A stretch of 64,000 nt of DNA from CAMPKL01 sp963805925 (GTDB lineage: Bacteria > Acidobacteriota > Terriglobia > Bryobacterales > UBA6623). The notes under the pieces were generated by a model. The model searched no databases, was not told the DNA's origin, and was given only the letters and a program-made list of their open reading frames with translations. This document shows, in pieces, positions 19,422 through 28,451 of the stretch. A program made the translations under genes and the position numbers. Numbering within the stretch: position 1 is the first letter of the stretch; the number at the start of each line of letters is the position of its first letter. The DNA is taken from assembly GCA_963805925.1 (NCBI GenBank), contig CAWDWB010000003.1:434001-498000 (forward strand), read 5' to 3'.

Positions 19422-20297
19422 CTATCGCTGGGAGCTAATAACGGCTAGAGCTTCGCCGATCCGTCCAGGAAGAGCTTCGACCCTCTTGAGTAGGACATCC
19501 GTATCGTCACCCCCTAGCGGAGCGATCACATCCGACAACTCAGGTTCGTCCTTGAGTTCCACTGTTCCGTAACCGAGTGCAGCCGCAAGACTATCGGAGA
19601 CAGCGATTAAGGAAGTTAGGCTCCCCTGTACGAGCCCCAGTTCGTGATGCCCGGCGATCGCCTCGGTCATGTCAGACGGCAGATTCCAGCTCGTGCACAG
19701 CCAGTGCCCGGCACTGCAGTGGTCAATCTCGAACAACTTCTTCTCCGTCGTTCGGAAGTCAAAATCGTTCTCCGACGCAACCGCAAGCAGATTTTCGTAC
19801 TCGTTCGGGTAGCACGCCAACAGCGCTAACCGTCCGACATCGTGAAGCAGTCCGGCCGTATAGGCGCGGTCCTTCGCTTGACCGGCGAACTCCGCCAGAT
19901 CCTCTGCTATCAGGGCGCACGCCACGCTGTGGTCCCAACAGCGCCGGAGCCCCTTGTGATTCATGAAGTTTTGGGTAAACCGTCCAAGCGCGACCGTGAG
20001 CGCGAGCCGCTTCACCGCATCGCCGCCCAGAACCACAACCGCGTGCGATACGCTGTCGACGTTGCGGCTCAGCCCATAGAGCGGCGAGTTTGAGACCCGC
20101 AGGATCTCAGCCGACAGTGCTGGGTCCATCCGCAACAGCTTAACCACATCCTTGACGGGAACGTCGGAGTCCAGCAACCCCATCAGCTGCAGCGCCACCG
20201 CGGGGAAAGGCGGCAGATTCTTGATGGCCCAAGGCCGCGGTGCAGTATCCGCCAGCGGCTGGCTCAAAGAAGGGGCGATCGAATGGGGTAGTGCCAT
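19422..20297 (-). CDS. HDOD domain signalling protein
   Basis: About 291 residues. The HDOD domain, a metal-free relative of HD phosphohydrolases, is recognised from LPPFPAVALQLMGLLDSDVP, LRMDPALSAEILRVSNSPLY and TAGLLHDVGRLALL. HDOD proteins act in bacterial signalling, motility and surface behaviour without a demonstrated catalytic reaction in most cases. A first ATG lies at 20339, but the one at 20295-20297 gives the usual N-terminus. It is divergent from the ABC transporter gene at 20370. Confidence 0.88.
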   Translation of the reverse strand: MALPHSIAPSLSQPLADTAPRPWAIKNLPPFPAVALQLMGLLDSDVPVKDVVKLLRMDPALSAEILRVSNSPLYGLSRNVDSVSHAVVVLGGDAVKRLALTVALGRFTQNFMNHKGLRRCWDHSVACALIAEDLAEFAGQAKDRAYTAGLLHDVGRLALLACYPNEYENLLAVASENDFDFRTTEKKLFEIDHCSAGHWLCTSWNLPSDMTEAIAGHHELGLVQGSLTSLIAVSDSLAAALGYGTVELKDEPELSDVIAPLGGDDTDVLLKRVEALPGRIGEALAVISSQR

Positions 20298-20369
20298 GGT
20301 GGTCTCGACTCTTGGGTTTCTTTGGCACCTATCGGCCAAACCGTGTGATTCTTATAGGCTCGACGCAAA

Positions 20370-21065
20370 ATGGACAAGCCGGCCCTACTCGACGTCGAAG
20401 ACCTGCGCTTCCGATACCCCGACGGAGCGGAAGCTCTCGCAGGCGTCAACCTCCGCCTGCAAGAAGGCGAAACAATCGCTTTGCTGGGGCCAAACGGAGC
20501 CGGGAAGACGACCTTTCTGCACCTCCTCATTGGTCTGCTGCGCGTGCAGCACGGACGCATTCAGATTGGCGGACGACCAGTGGATCGCTCAAACATCGCC
20601 TTCGCTCGAGGCCAGATCGGGCTGCTCTTTCAGGACTCCAACGACCAGCTGTTCATGCCGACCGTCGCCGAGGATATTGCCTTCGGCCCCGCCAACGCCG
20701 GATGCGAGGAGCACGAAGTACGCCGGCGTGTCCGCCAAGCGCTCGCAGCCGTCGGGCTCACCGGCTTGGGGGAGCGACCGCCTCACCACCTCAGCGCTGG
20801 TCAGAAACGCCTGGCCGCTCTTGCAGGCATCCTGGCTATGGAGCCCAAGATGATCTTGCTCGACGAGCCAGCGACCTTTCTCGATCCTCCTGCTCGCACC
20901 CACCTCATCGAAACGTTGCGGGGGGCGCCTCAGGCTAAGATCGTCGTTACCCACGACATATCCTTGGCCCGAGCCCTCGCTCAAAGAGCAGTCTTCTTTG
21001 AGGAGGGCCGTATCGTCGCAGAAGGCTCTGTCGACGAAGTCGTCCAGGCTCAATCCTGGCGGTGA
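20370..21065 (+). CDS. ABC transporter ATP-binding protein, CbiO-like
   Basis: 231 residues. Walker A GPNGAGKTT, Q-loop with LLFQDSNDQLFMPTVAEDIA, signature LSAGQKRLA (second position A instead of G), Walker B MILLDEP and switch VVTHD. The Q-loop surroundings and the ILAMEP stretch after the signature are typical of the CbiO/NikO/EcfA energy-coupling ATPases for cobalt, nickel or vitamins. The neighbour, however, is a permease of another type, six bases downstream. The substrate is unknown. Confidence 0.88.
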   Translation: MDKPALLDVEDLRFRYPDGAEALAGVNLRLQEGETIALLGPNGAGKTTFLHLLIGLLRVQHGRIQIGGRPVDRSNIAFARGQIGLLFQDSNDQLFMPTVAEDIAFGPANAGCEEHEVRRRVRQALAAVGLTGLGERPPHHLSAGQKRLAALAGILAMEPKMILLDEPATFLDPPARTHLIETLRGAPQAKIVVTHDISLARALAQRAVFFEEGRIVAEGSVDEVVQAQSWR

Positions 21066-21071
21066 AAGCGG

Positions 21072-21881
21072 ATGAAGCACAATAGATTTGTGCGGCGTTA
21101 CTTGCGGCTTTTTGGACAGTACTTCTTGCAGTACTGCAAGGTTCGGTTGGAGTACCGCGGCGACTTCATCGTCTCGGTCATCACGACGCTCGTCGCTACA
21201 GGCCTCGGCCTCGCCCTCGTCTTCATTCTTTTCAACCGCAATCAGTCCGTCGCCGGCTGGAGCTTCGACGAAATCCTATTCCTCTACGGATTCGGTCTCG
21301 TACCGCTCGCGCTGTTCAACACGATCAGCGTCAACCTCTATTACTTCGGGCAACTCTACATCATCGAAGGGAAGTTTGACCGCGTCTTGCTGCGGCCTGT
21401 TCACTCGCTATTCCAGGTGATGAGCGAGCAGTTTCGTCTTGAGGCGCTCAGCGATGCCCTCGTCGGGGTCGTCCTGATCGTCTATGCCGGGCTCCGCCTC
21501 GACCTCAGCTTCAGCCCGCTGGCTATCATCGCAGGGATCGGCGCCGCCGCCTGCGGGTTCGCGATCTACTTCGCTGTCTTCTTGCTGCTTACCTGCGTCT
21601 CGTTTTGGGTAGAAGACCGCGTCGGCATCATCCCGCCGATCTACAATCTGCTGACCTTCGGACGCTACCCGTTGGATATCTACAACCCGCTAATTAAAGT
21701 CTTGCTGAGTTGGGTCGTGCCGTTTGGCTTCGCCGCGTTCTATCCGTCCGCCAAGTTTCTCGGCCACGACGAATACGCGCGTTATTTCCTGGCGATGCCT
21801 TTGGTCGCCGCCGCTTTCCTCACCGCAGCGATTGTGCTGTGGAATCGCGGCGTAAACAACTACGCCAGCACGGGCTCTTAG
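21072..21881 (+). CDS. ABC-2 type permease (ABC2_membrane_6-like)
   Basis: 269 residues with six hydrophobic segments. The N-terminal YCKVRLEYRGDFIVS, the central FDEILFLYGFG and FDRVLLRPVHSLFQVM, and the C-terminal FGRYPLDIYNP with closing NNYASTGS fit the COG3694 permease family. Members usually occur as two permeases with a dedicated ATPase; here there is one permease and a CbiO-like ATPase. It probably works as a homodimer in export. The gene ends four bases before the convergent MauE-like gene ends. Confidence 0.82.
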   Translation: MKHNRFVRRYLRLFGQYFLQYCKVRLEYRGDFIVSVITTLVATGLGLALVFILFNRNQSVAGWSFDEILFLYGFGLVPLALFNTISVNLYYFGQLYIIEGKFDRVLLRPVHSLFQVMSEQFRLEALSDALVGVVLIVYAGLRLDLSFSPLAIIAGIGAAACGFAIYFAVFLLLTCVSFWVEDRVGIIPPIYNLLTFGRYPLDIYNPLIKVLLSWVVPFGFAAFYPSAKFLGHDEYARYFLAMPLVAAAFLTAAIVLWNRGVNNYASTGS

Positions 21882-21885
21882 GCCC

Positions 21886-22791
21886 TTACTTCACCACGCC
21901 GAGTTCGCGCAGGCTGCGGCCCATCTCGGGCTCCTCAAGATCGATCAGGGTAAAGCGCTTCAAGATCTTGCCGTTCTCAATTGCCGCCGCGTAGGGAACG
22001 TCGTCAAACGGGAAGGTCTGTTTGAGCAGATCGAGGTCCGGCGACAGCTTCACCTTTCCCGTCAGCCCGGCGTCTTCGAGAAAACCTTCGGCGAAATCGA
22101 AGTCCTGCGTTGGCACGCCCAAGAAATCAGCCTCAAATTCATACTTCGAGAGCGCTTTGCCGACCGCTAGGCAATGCAGACAGGTGGGATTCAAGAAGAA
22201 GATGAAAACCTTGCCCTCACGCAAGTTGTAGTTCTCGCCGTTCACGACGATCGTGGCCGGAACGTCGGCGCCCGCCTCAGGCCCAAACTTGTCGTAACCC
22301 AGCGCGACTACCCCTAACGCGACAATCCCGAACAACACAAACCGAGTCTGCTTGATCGCAACCATTTTTGGCGCGAACCAAGCCGCAATCAGCGAAGCCG
22401 CCATCATCGCTCCGTCGCTCCAAAAGAACGCTGGACCCACCGCGCGCTCCAGCCACGGGAAACAACTGCAATCCTCGCCCTGTAACGCTGTGTAGTTCAC
22501 TGCCATGTAGGCCATAAACACCAACAGCAGGCCGGTCGAGACCAATCCCCCAAGCCGCCGCCAAGTTGGGCGCAGCAGCAACACGCCCGCAAACAACTCG
22601 CTCGTCGCCACCGCCAACGTCGCCGGCAACGTCAACGCAGTGGGAAATAATAGCTGGCTCAGCTTCACCTGGAAGCCGCCGATATCACTCAACTTATATA
22701 GGCCCGCGACAATCCAAACCAGCGCCATCACGCCCGCGCAAGTCCAACTGAGAGTGTTTTTCCAGCCGGAAAGTTTCTGTGAGTCGTTCAT
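21886..22791 (-). CDS. MauE/DoxX-like membrane protein with thioredoxin-like C-terminus
   Basis: About 301 residues. Four membrane helices in the first 170 residues, with the family-typical EDCSCFPWLERAVGP loop, match MauE/DoxX-like proteins. A further helix leads to a periplasmic domain containing FFLNPTCLHCLAVGKAL, a thioredoxin-type CxxC. This build is found in electron-carrying membrane proteins linked to disulfide chemistry. The ATG at 22789-22791 starts the first helix region; the frame is open further upstream but that part looks non-coding. Confidence 0.82.
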   Translation of the reverse strand: MNDSQKLSGWKNTLSWTCAGVMALVWIVAGLYKLSDIGGFQVKLSQLLFPTALTLPATLAVATSELFAGVLLLRPTWRRLGGLVSTGLLLVFMAYMAVNYTALQGEDCSCFPWLERAVGPAFFWSDGAMMAASLIAAWFAPKMVAIKQTRFVLFGIVALGVVALGYDKFGPEAGADVPATIVVNGENYNLREGKVFIFFLNPTCLHCLAVGKALSKYEFEADFLGVPTQDFDFAEGFLEDAGLTGKVKLSPDLDLLKQTFPFDDVPYAAAIENGKILKRFTLIDLEEPEMGRSLRELGVVK

Positions 22792-23027
22792 GTGAAAAGG
22801 GTTAGACGGGCGAACCGCTCGCCGGATAGCCCTAGTATATCGACCAAATGCTAGATTGACAGTGTTGACTGTGGAAGGCTCCAGAAGCGGTTGGTTAGTG
22901 GTGTGCCTAGAGCATTTCTCGTCCCGGGCGGCACTGCCCGGCGTCGCCCTCATCGAATCTTGCCTGATGGATCGCATCGATTCAACGGCAGAAGGGAAGC
23001 GACACGTCGTGCAATCCCGAATTACAA

Positions 23028-23963
23028 GTGTCCTCGCCTGACTCTATGCGTTCCGGCTTCTTTGCCTGGCAAGACGTCCGGCGCATCTGCGTTCTAACGT
23101 GCGGAGGACTGCTTGCGCAATTCGTTCCTGCGCGTGCCTCCGTTACCGTCACTCGAATCTTGTTTCGCGCGCACCGCCTACTCCTCCCGCAAACCGCGCG
23201 GACCCTCGAAGAGAAAATCCGCAAGGCCCTGCCTGCAGATACTCAATCCAGCCCACGCGCCATCGCCGAACAACACATCCTCATGCGCCTCGAAGACATC
23301 TGGGGACGATTGCGCGGTATTCGTCGTTTCGGCTGGCGCCCTCAAATCGAATGGGAGGGCCTGGAGCGGCTCGACGCTCCCATCCGCGACGGCCGCGGAA
23401 TCATTCTCTGGAGCATGCGCTTCTCCAGCGCAACCGCACTCAAACAGGGCTTTTACCGGCAAGGCCTGCCCTTCGTCCATCTGAGTCGAGTCGACCACGG
23501 TTCCTCAACGCTGACAACGCTCGGACTCCGCGTCGCCGCCCCACTCTACTGCCGCGCGGAGAACTGCTTCCTCAAAGAACGCATACAGATTCCCGCCGAT
23601 GAATCGCTCAACTACGTGCAGACGTTGCGCGAACGCCTGCGCGCCGGCAACCTCGTCTCGATCTTCGGAGAACACGAAGGCCGCCAAAATTACGAAGCTC
23701 GCCTACTCGGAACCACGATGAAACTAGCACTCGGTGCGCCGTCCCTGGCCTGGCTCGAAGATGCCGCTCTTTTCACCGTCGCCCCCATCCGCGTCGGTCC
23801 CTTCCGATACCGCATCGTCGTCGACGAGGCCATCCCCGTAGACCGGACCAAGCCCCGGCGGAAATTCGCCGAGCAAGCCGCACAGCAATACGCCCGCCGT
23901 CTTGAAGCCCGAGTCCTGCGACATCCTGCCGACTGGCAAGGTTGGCTCTACCGTGATTTCTAA
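23028..23963 (+). CDS. LpxL/HtrB-like lysophospholipid acyltransferase
   Basis: 311 residues. The overall pattern is of the LpxL-type inner-membrane acyltransferase family: a region before the active site (IEWEGLERLDAPIRDGRGII), a middle block (IFGEHEGRQNYEARLLGTTM) and the later PIRVGPFRYRIVVDEAIPV. The catalytic HxxxxE/D motif expected after RGIILW is not visible; the segment reads SMRFSSATALKQG, with Arg and Thr where His and acid should be. It may be inactive or use other residues. Start options are GTG 23028 and ATG 23046. Confidence 0.65.
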   Translation: MSSPDSMRSGFFAWQDVRRICVLTCGGLLAQFVPARASVTVTRILFRAHRLLLPQTARTLEEKIRKALPADTQSSPRAIAEQHILMRLEDIWGRLRGIRRFGWRPQIEWEGLERLDAPIRDGRGIILWSMRFSSATALKQGFYRQGLPFVHLSRVDHGSSTLTTLGLRVAAPLYCRAENCFLKERIQIPADESLNYVQTLRERLRAGNLVSIFGEHEGRQNYEARLLGTTMKLALGAPSLAWLEDAALFTVAPIRVGPFRYRIVVDEAIPVDRTKPRRKFAEQAAQQYARRLEARVLRHPADWQGWLYRDF

Positions 23964-24415
23964 ACCAGCTGCCGGCGGTGCTAAATCAGCGGGGTTCCCT
24001 TCCCTTGCCGAAGTGTCGGCATTGGCAGAGGCCCCGGACTCAGAATCGGAACCAGTGTCCCTCAACTCGCTGAAAACACCGCGACAGCCTTAACGGCAAG
24101 GCCTTTTGGGGCGATCTCCAGCTCTACTTGGCGCAGGTCCTCAAGAATTTCTTTGTGGCCGCTGCAACGGGGATTGTCCCCAGACACTAAGTCATTTCGA
24201 CGATTCGAGAATGGCCTTGCACGCGGGAGTCCGGATCCAATAGACGAACTGTAAACGACGTCTCGGGCCCTTTCCTGCCTCTGCGAGCGATCCTAAACCG
24301 CATCCCAGTCCTACACATACATGTCGCCTATGGTCGAGATCATCCGCCACGATCTTCGGAAGGATCTCCAAACGACAGCCGCCGAAGTACAATTCAGTAC
24401 ACCGCCAACGACCCC
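23964..24415. other. Intergenic region, no gene recognised
   Basis: About 450 bases between convergent genes. Short open frames occur on both strands, the longest on the minus strand (24192-24419), but none has a recognised motif, a good ribosome site or clear codon bias. Confidence 0.5.
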
Positions 24416-25723
24416 TCATCGGGCCAGGCTTGTCGGTGGTTCATCTGCAGCTTCAATCGCGTACTTCAGGATCCAGGCCATCAACAAGGCCGAGATCGTG
24501 AGGTACACGAAGACGACAAAGCCGATTGAGTAGCCGCGCTGGCCAAGGTCGCTGACGGCAAAGGCCATCATCGGCGGAATGACGAAACCGCCGAATGCGC
24601 CCAGTCCGCCGACCCAACCGGCGGCTCCGCCTACCGCTTGCGGAACAGCTTGAGGCACGATCTTGAAGACGGCTGCATTCGTGACGCCCATACCAATCGC
24701 CATAAGAATGATGCCCGGCAGCGCCAATTCGAACTGATCGCTCATCGTCATCACGAGGGCCCCGATCAGCGTAATGATGAGCGACAGCGTTATCGTGTTT
24801 TCTCCGCCTTTGTACAGCTTGTCGGTCATCACGCCGCCAATCACGCGGATTAGCGACGACAGGAGCGAATAGACGGCGGTGAGTAGGCCGGCTACGACCG
24901 GCGTAACGCCATGAAATTCCGTCCAATAAGTCGGCAACCACGCGGTGAGGGCAATGAACCCGCCGAACGTCGTGAAGTAGATCCAGACCAGAGCCCAAGT
25001 CTTCCAGACCTTGATCGAGATGCGCATGCTGTCCTTGAGCGACCCGGCAGGGAATAACTCCTGCCCCGCCTCGCGCGCCTGCGATCGGGCTTCATCAGGC
25101 GCCTGTCCGGCTTGAAGCAGTTGAAAGAACCAGGCGTTGCGGCCCATCTTGAAGTAAAGAGCAGTCCCGATTACTAGCAGTACGAGCCAGACGAGATAGG
25201 ATCCGCCCAGTCCGATTGAGGAGAGGGCAAGGGGAATCAACAAGGAAAAGAGGCCAGGTCCAAGGTTCCCAACGCCACCGAAAATCGCCAGCGCCCGGCC
25301 CTGTTCACTGCGAGGGAACCAGTATGAGACTTGGCTGATTCCGACCGAGAACGTGGCGATACCGCAGCCGCATAGTAGAGCCAGAACAAGCAGCAATGGG
25401 TATAGGGAACGGGTCATGTGGTCGGGATAGAGACCTAAAACCACTGCGGTTAGCCCGGCCATGCCGATTACGGACAAGCTCAGTAGCGTCAAGAAGGGCT
25501 TCCGGCCGCCGGTCGTATCGACCCAGGCCGAGAACGGTATCCGTAGCAGCGATCCGGATAACGCCGGGGCCGCGATGAGGAAGCCGACCATGACCGGACT
25601 GAGTTCCATCACCTCCTGAAAGCGCTTAGCCGTGGGGCCAAATAGGGCTACCGCTGCGAATCCGATAAAGAATCCGAGCGTCGCTCCGAAAAGGCCGTCT
25701 TTGGGAGATCCCTTTAGGGTCAT
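24416..25723 (-). CDS. narK: NarK-type nitrate/nitrite transporter (MFS)
   Basis: 435 residues with about twelve membrane helices. The opening FGATLGFFIGFAAVALFGPT, the RIPFSAWVDTTGGRKPFLTL loop and the glycine-rich QAVGGAAGWVGGLGAFGGFV correspond to NarK/NasA nitrate transporters of the major facilitator family; the last is the nitrate signature region. It is the last gene of the nar locus and begins 13 bases after narI. The ATG at 25721-25723 follows a GAAAGAG site. It should import nitrate or exchange it for nitrite. Confidence 0.9.
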   Translation of the reverse strand: MTLKGSPKDGLFGATLGFFIGFAAVALFGPTAKRFQEVMELSPVMVGFLIAAPALSGSLLRIPFSAWVDTTGGRKPFLTLLSLSVIGMAGLTAVVLGLYPDHMTRSLYPLLLVLALLCGCGIATFSVGISQVSYWFPRSEQGRALAIFGGVGNLGPGLFSLLIPLALSSIGLGGSYLVWLVLLVIGTALYFKMGRNAWFFQLLQAGQAPDEARSQAREAGQELFPAGSLKDSMRISIKVWKTWALVWIYFTTFGGFIALTAWLPTYWTEFHGVTPVVAGLLTAVYSLLSSLIRVIGGVMTDKLYKGGENTITLSLIITLIGALVMTMSDQFELALPGIILMAIGMGVTNAAVFKIVPQAVPQAVGGAAGWVGGLGAFGGFVIPPMMAFAVSDLGQRGYSIGFVVFVYLTISALLMAWILKYAIEAADEPPTSLAR

Positions 25724-25736
25724 GTTGTGTTCTCTT

Positions 25737-26420
25737 TCAAGGTTGATAGGAGGGTCGCTTGCGGGCCCATCTGACGACTTGCGGTTTGCGCCACAAGTAA
25801 GGATTCGGGATGACGAGCACGTGAACAAGCCGAGTGAAGGGGAACAATCCGATCAGCAGAAACGCGGTGACGATGTGCAACTTCACAGCCCAAGGGAGCG
25901 GCACGATCATGGCGATGTCGGGGGTGAGAGAGGTCAGGGACCACAGATACGGAGAGAGGGCAGAGGCGAACCAACTCGACCCCCACGGGTGAGCGACGGC
26001 AACGTGGACTCCGCCCGCGACTTGAAGGAACAGCAACGCGTAGACAACCCAGTCTGAGAACGTCGTCACCGTGCGCAGCTTCGGGCTCGTCCAGCGCCGA
26101 ACGATCGCGGCGGCCAGCCCCCCGACCGTCATCAGGCCGCCCGTTAGCGCAGTGATCTCTAGGATGTAGAGCCTCCAGGGATTACTGTTGAAAGCGAGCA
26201 ACTCCCGGGGAAACAAGAAGGCGACAATGTGCCCAGCCAGAACGACTAAAATGCCGTAGTGGAAAGGCACCAGGCTCCAGAAGTGTTTCTTGTTATCCAG
26301 GAACTGCGAAGACAGACTCGAGTACGAAAATGACTTCTGCCGATAACGCTGAATCGTCACGAGAAAGAAAGTGAACATCGCAACGTAGGGCAGAACCGCA
26401 AAGAGCAGAACGTCAAACAT
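25737..26420 (-). CDS. narI: Respiratory nitrate reductase gamma subunit
   Basis: 227 residues, five membrane helices. It opens MFDVLLFAVLPYVAMFTFFL and includes WSLVPFHYGILVVLAGHIVA and LLFLQVAGGVHVAVAHPWGS, and later LPWAVKLHIVTAFLLIGLFP, which carry the His residues that bind the two b hemes. NarI takes electrons from quinol and passes them to NarH. The ATG at 26418-26420 overlaps the narJ end by eight bases, showing translational coupling. Confidence 0.95.
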   Translation of the reverse strand: MFDVLLFAVLPYVAMFTFFLVTIQRYRQKSFSYSSLSSQFLDNKKHFWSLVPFHYGILVVLAGHIVAFLFPRELLAFNSNPWRLYILEITALTGGLMTVGGLAAAIVRRWTSPKLRTVTTFSDWVVYALLFLQVAGGVHVAVAHPWGSSWFASALSPYLWSLTSLTPDIAMIVPLPWAVKLHIVTAFLLIGLFPFTRLVHVLVIPNPYLWRKPQVVRWARKRPSYQP

Positions 26421-26937
26421 GGCTCGCCTCCCCAACCGGTTCGCCGACGGAAACATTGAGGGCCAGTCTGGTTGCCGAAAGCAGATCGGCATAGGGATTG
26501 TCTTTGCCCTCGAACGCCTTCAGCATCTTGTCGATCGCCGGCAACGCCGCTCCCTCACGCAGTTCGTCGGACTTATCCGGCGGCATGCGCGCGATCGACG
26601 GCAACACGTGGGACAGGTGATCCGGGAGTTCCCCCCGTTCGTCCGTGCCGTACTGATCCAGTTGCTCTCGCATATAGACGAGGAAGCTTCCGCGGGCATA
26701 GTCTTCGCCGTAAAGCTGCCAGCCTACTTCGAGCGAACACAGCGGGCTCAAGTCGAACGTGCGGGTGTAGAGTTCCTGCAACTCGCCGAATGACAGCGTG
26801 GCCGTCTGGTCTCGGAATCGCTCAAGACCGGCGCGACATTCGTCTTCGGCAAGCCTTAACGCCTCCCCAAGATGGCCAGCCGACTGCTGGTCCGGGTAGC
26901 GAAGAAGCTCACCCAACTCTTCGAGCAGCCGCTTCAT
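26413..26937 (-). CDS. narJ: Nitrate reductase molybdenum cofactor assembly chaperone
   Basis: 174 residues, all-helical. It begins MKRLLEELGELLRYPDQQSA and includes FDLSPLCSLEVGWQLYGEDY and RGSFLVYMREQL, as in NarJ/TorD-type chaperones. NarJ holds NarG during cofactor insertion. The ATG at 26935-26937 overlaps the narH stop by four bases (ATGA). Confidence 0.95.
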   Translation of the reverse strand: MKRLLEELGELLRYPDQQSAGHLGEALRLAEDECRAGLERFRDQTATLSFGELQELYTRTFDLSPLCSLEVGWQLYGEDYARGSFLVYMREQLDQYGTDERGELPDHLSHVLPSIARMPPDKSDELREGAALPAIDKMLKAFEGKDNPYADLLSATRLALNVSVGEPVGEASHV

Positions 26938-28427
26938 ATCGACCTCCTCGTCCCCGTACTGAAGCCAAATCCCGCCGAGGATTGAGCCTCGCGCGGATCT
27001 TCGAGCATCTCGATGGCTTCCTCGCGGTGCATCGGCGGGATGACAAATCGTTCTTCGAACGTGCACAACGCCGTAAGACGATAGATCGCCTCAGCTTGCT
27101 CGGGTGTGCAGTTGGCCTCCGCCAACATGCGCAGTGCGGTTTCTTCCGTGACGTCGCCGACGGTCTTCGCCCGCCGCCACCATCGAACGGCCTTCTGCTT
27201 CCTTAGCGCATAGCGCACGTGGCTTTCTTCCCCGGCGCCGAATAGACTGGCCAAATAGCGCACGGGTATGCGCGATTCGTCGATGTCATGGAAAAGGCTC
27301 TCGGACACATGGCTGATTGCGTCTGCGTCGCCTCGCTCCGAGATGACCGGCGATAGCGGAGGCACATAGAACAGCATCGGCATGGTTCGGTATTCGATGT
27401 GCGGCGGCAGGGCGATGCCCCACTCCTTGACGAACTTGTAGACCGGCGAGTTCCGGGCCGATTCCAGCACTGCATCGTCAATGCCGTTCGCCCTGGCCGC
27501 CGCAATCACTTCGGGGTCGCTTGGGTTGAGAATCAGCGAGCGATGCGCTTCGACCAACTCCTCGTCCGGCTTTAGCGCGACTTCTTCGATGCGGTCGGCG
27601 TCGTACAGCAGCACCCCCAGATACCGAATACGCCCAACGCAGGAATGGAAACAGGCCGGCGCCTGTCCCGTTTCCAGCCGCGGATAACACAGGATGCACT
27701 TCTCCGCCTTGCCAGTGAACCAGTTGTAATAGACCTTCTTGTAGGGGCAAGCGGAAACGCACGAACGCCAAGCGCGGCAGCGATTCTGGTCAACCAGCAC
27801 GATGCCGTCCTCGCCGCGCTTATACATGGCGCCAGAGGGACACGACGCTACGCACGACGGATTGAGACAGTGGTTGCAGATGCGCGGCAAATAGAACATC
27901 ACCAGCCGCTCGACCGAAGACAACTGCGCTCGCTGCTCTTTGCTGAGACCTTCGAGATTAGGATCGTTCTCCGCGTAGATTGGCGAGCCGCCCAAATCGT
28001 CGTCCCAGTTCGGCCCGGACTGAATCTGAACTAGTTCGCCGGTGACTTGGGAGATGGGTTGAGCGACAGGCTGATCATCGGCTTCGGGCGCGTTGAACAA
28101 GGTCTCGTAGTTGTAGGTCCACGGCTCGTAGTAGTCGTCCATGGACGGCATGTGCGGATTGTGGAAGATGTTGAAAACGAGTTTCTCTTTGCTCGTCGAC
28201 TTCAACTTAAGCTTGCCGTCGACGACCTCCCAGCCGCCTTGATATTCCTCTTGGTCTTCCCATTTCGTTGGATAGCCCGTACCGGGTTTCGTCTCAACGT
28301 TGTTCCACCACATGTAGTCCGCGCCTTTGCGGTCGGTCCAGATGTTCTTGCAGGCAACCGAGCAGGTGTGGCAGCCAATGCATTTGTCGAGGTGGAAGAC
28401 CATCGACACTTGTGAGCGGACGTTCAT
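26934..28427 (-). CDS. narH: Respiratory nitrate reductase beta subunit
   Basis: 497 residues, close to the usual length. Iron-sulfur ligands are seen in CIGCHTCSVACKN near residue 16, CNHCLNPSCVASCPSGA, CRAWRSCVSACPYKKVYYN (one Cys replaced by Trp, as in the 3Fe-4S cluster of NarH) and CILCYPRLETGQAPACFHSC. It relays electrons from NarI heme to NarG. The frame is intact, in contrast to narG directly upstream. Confidence 0.97.
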   Translation of the reverse strand: MNVRSQVSMVFHLDKCIGCHTCSVACKNIWTDRKGADYMWWNNVETKPGTGYPTKWEDQEEYQGGWEVVDGKLKLKSTSKEKLVFNIFHNPHMPSMDDYYEPWTYNYETLFNAPEADDQPVAQPISQVTGELVQIQSGPNWDDDLGGSPIYAENDPNLEGLSKEQRAQLSSVERLVMFYLPRICNHCLNPSCVASCPSGAMYKRGEDGIVLVDQNRCRAWRSCVSACPYKKVYYNWFTGKAEKCILCYPRLETGQAPACFHSCVGRIRYLGVLLYDADRIEEVALKPDEELVEAHRSLILNPSDPEVIAAARANGIDDAVLESARNSPVYKFVKEWGIALPPHIEYRTMPMLFYVPPLSPVISERGDADAISHVSESLFHDIDESRIPVRYLASLFGAGEESHVRYALRKQKAVRWWRRAKTVGDVTEETALRMLAEANCTPEQAEAIYRLTALCTFEERFVIPPMHREEAIEMLEDPREAQSSAGFGFSTGTRRSI

Positions 28428-28451
28428 GAATGCATCTCCTCGCTGACTGCC

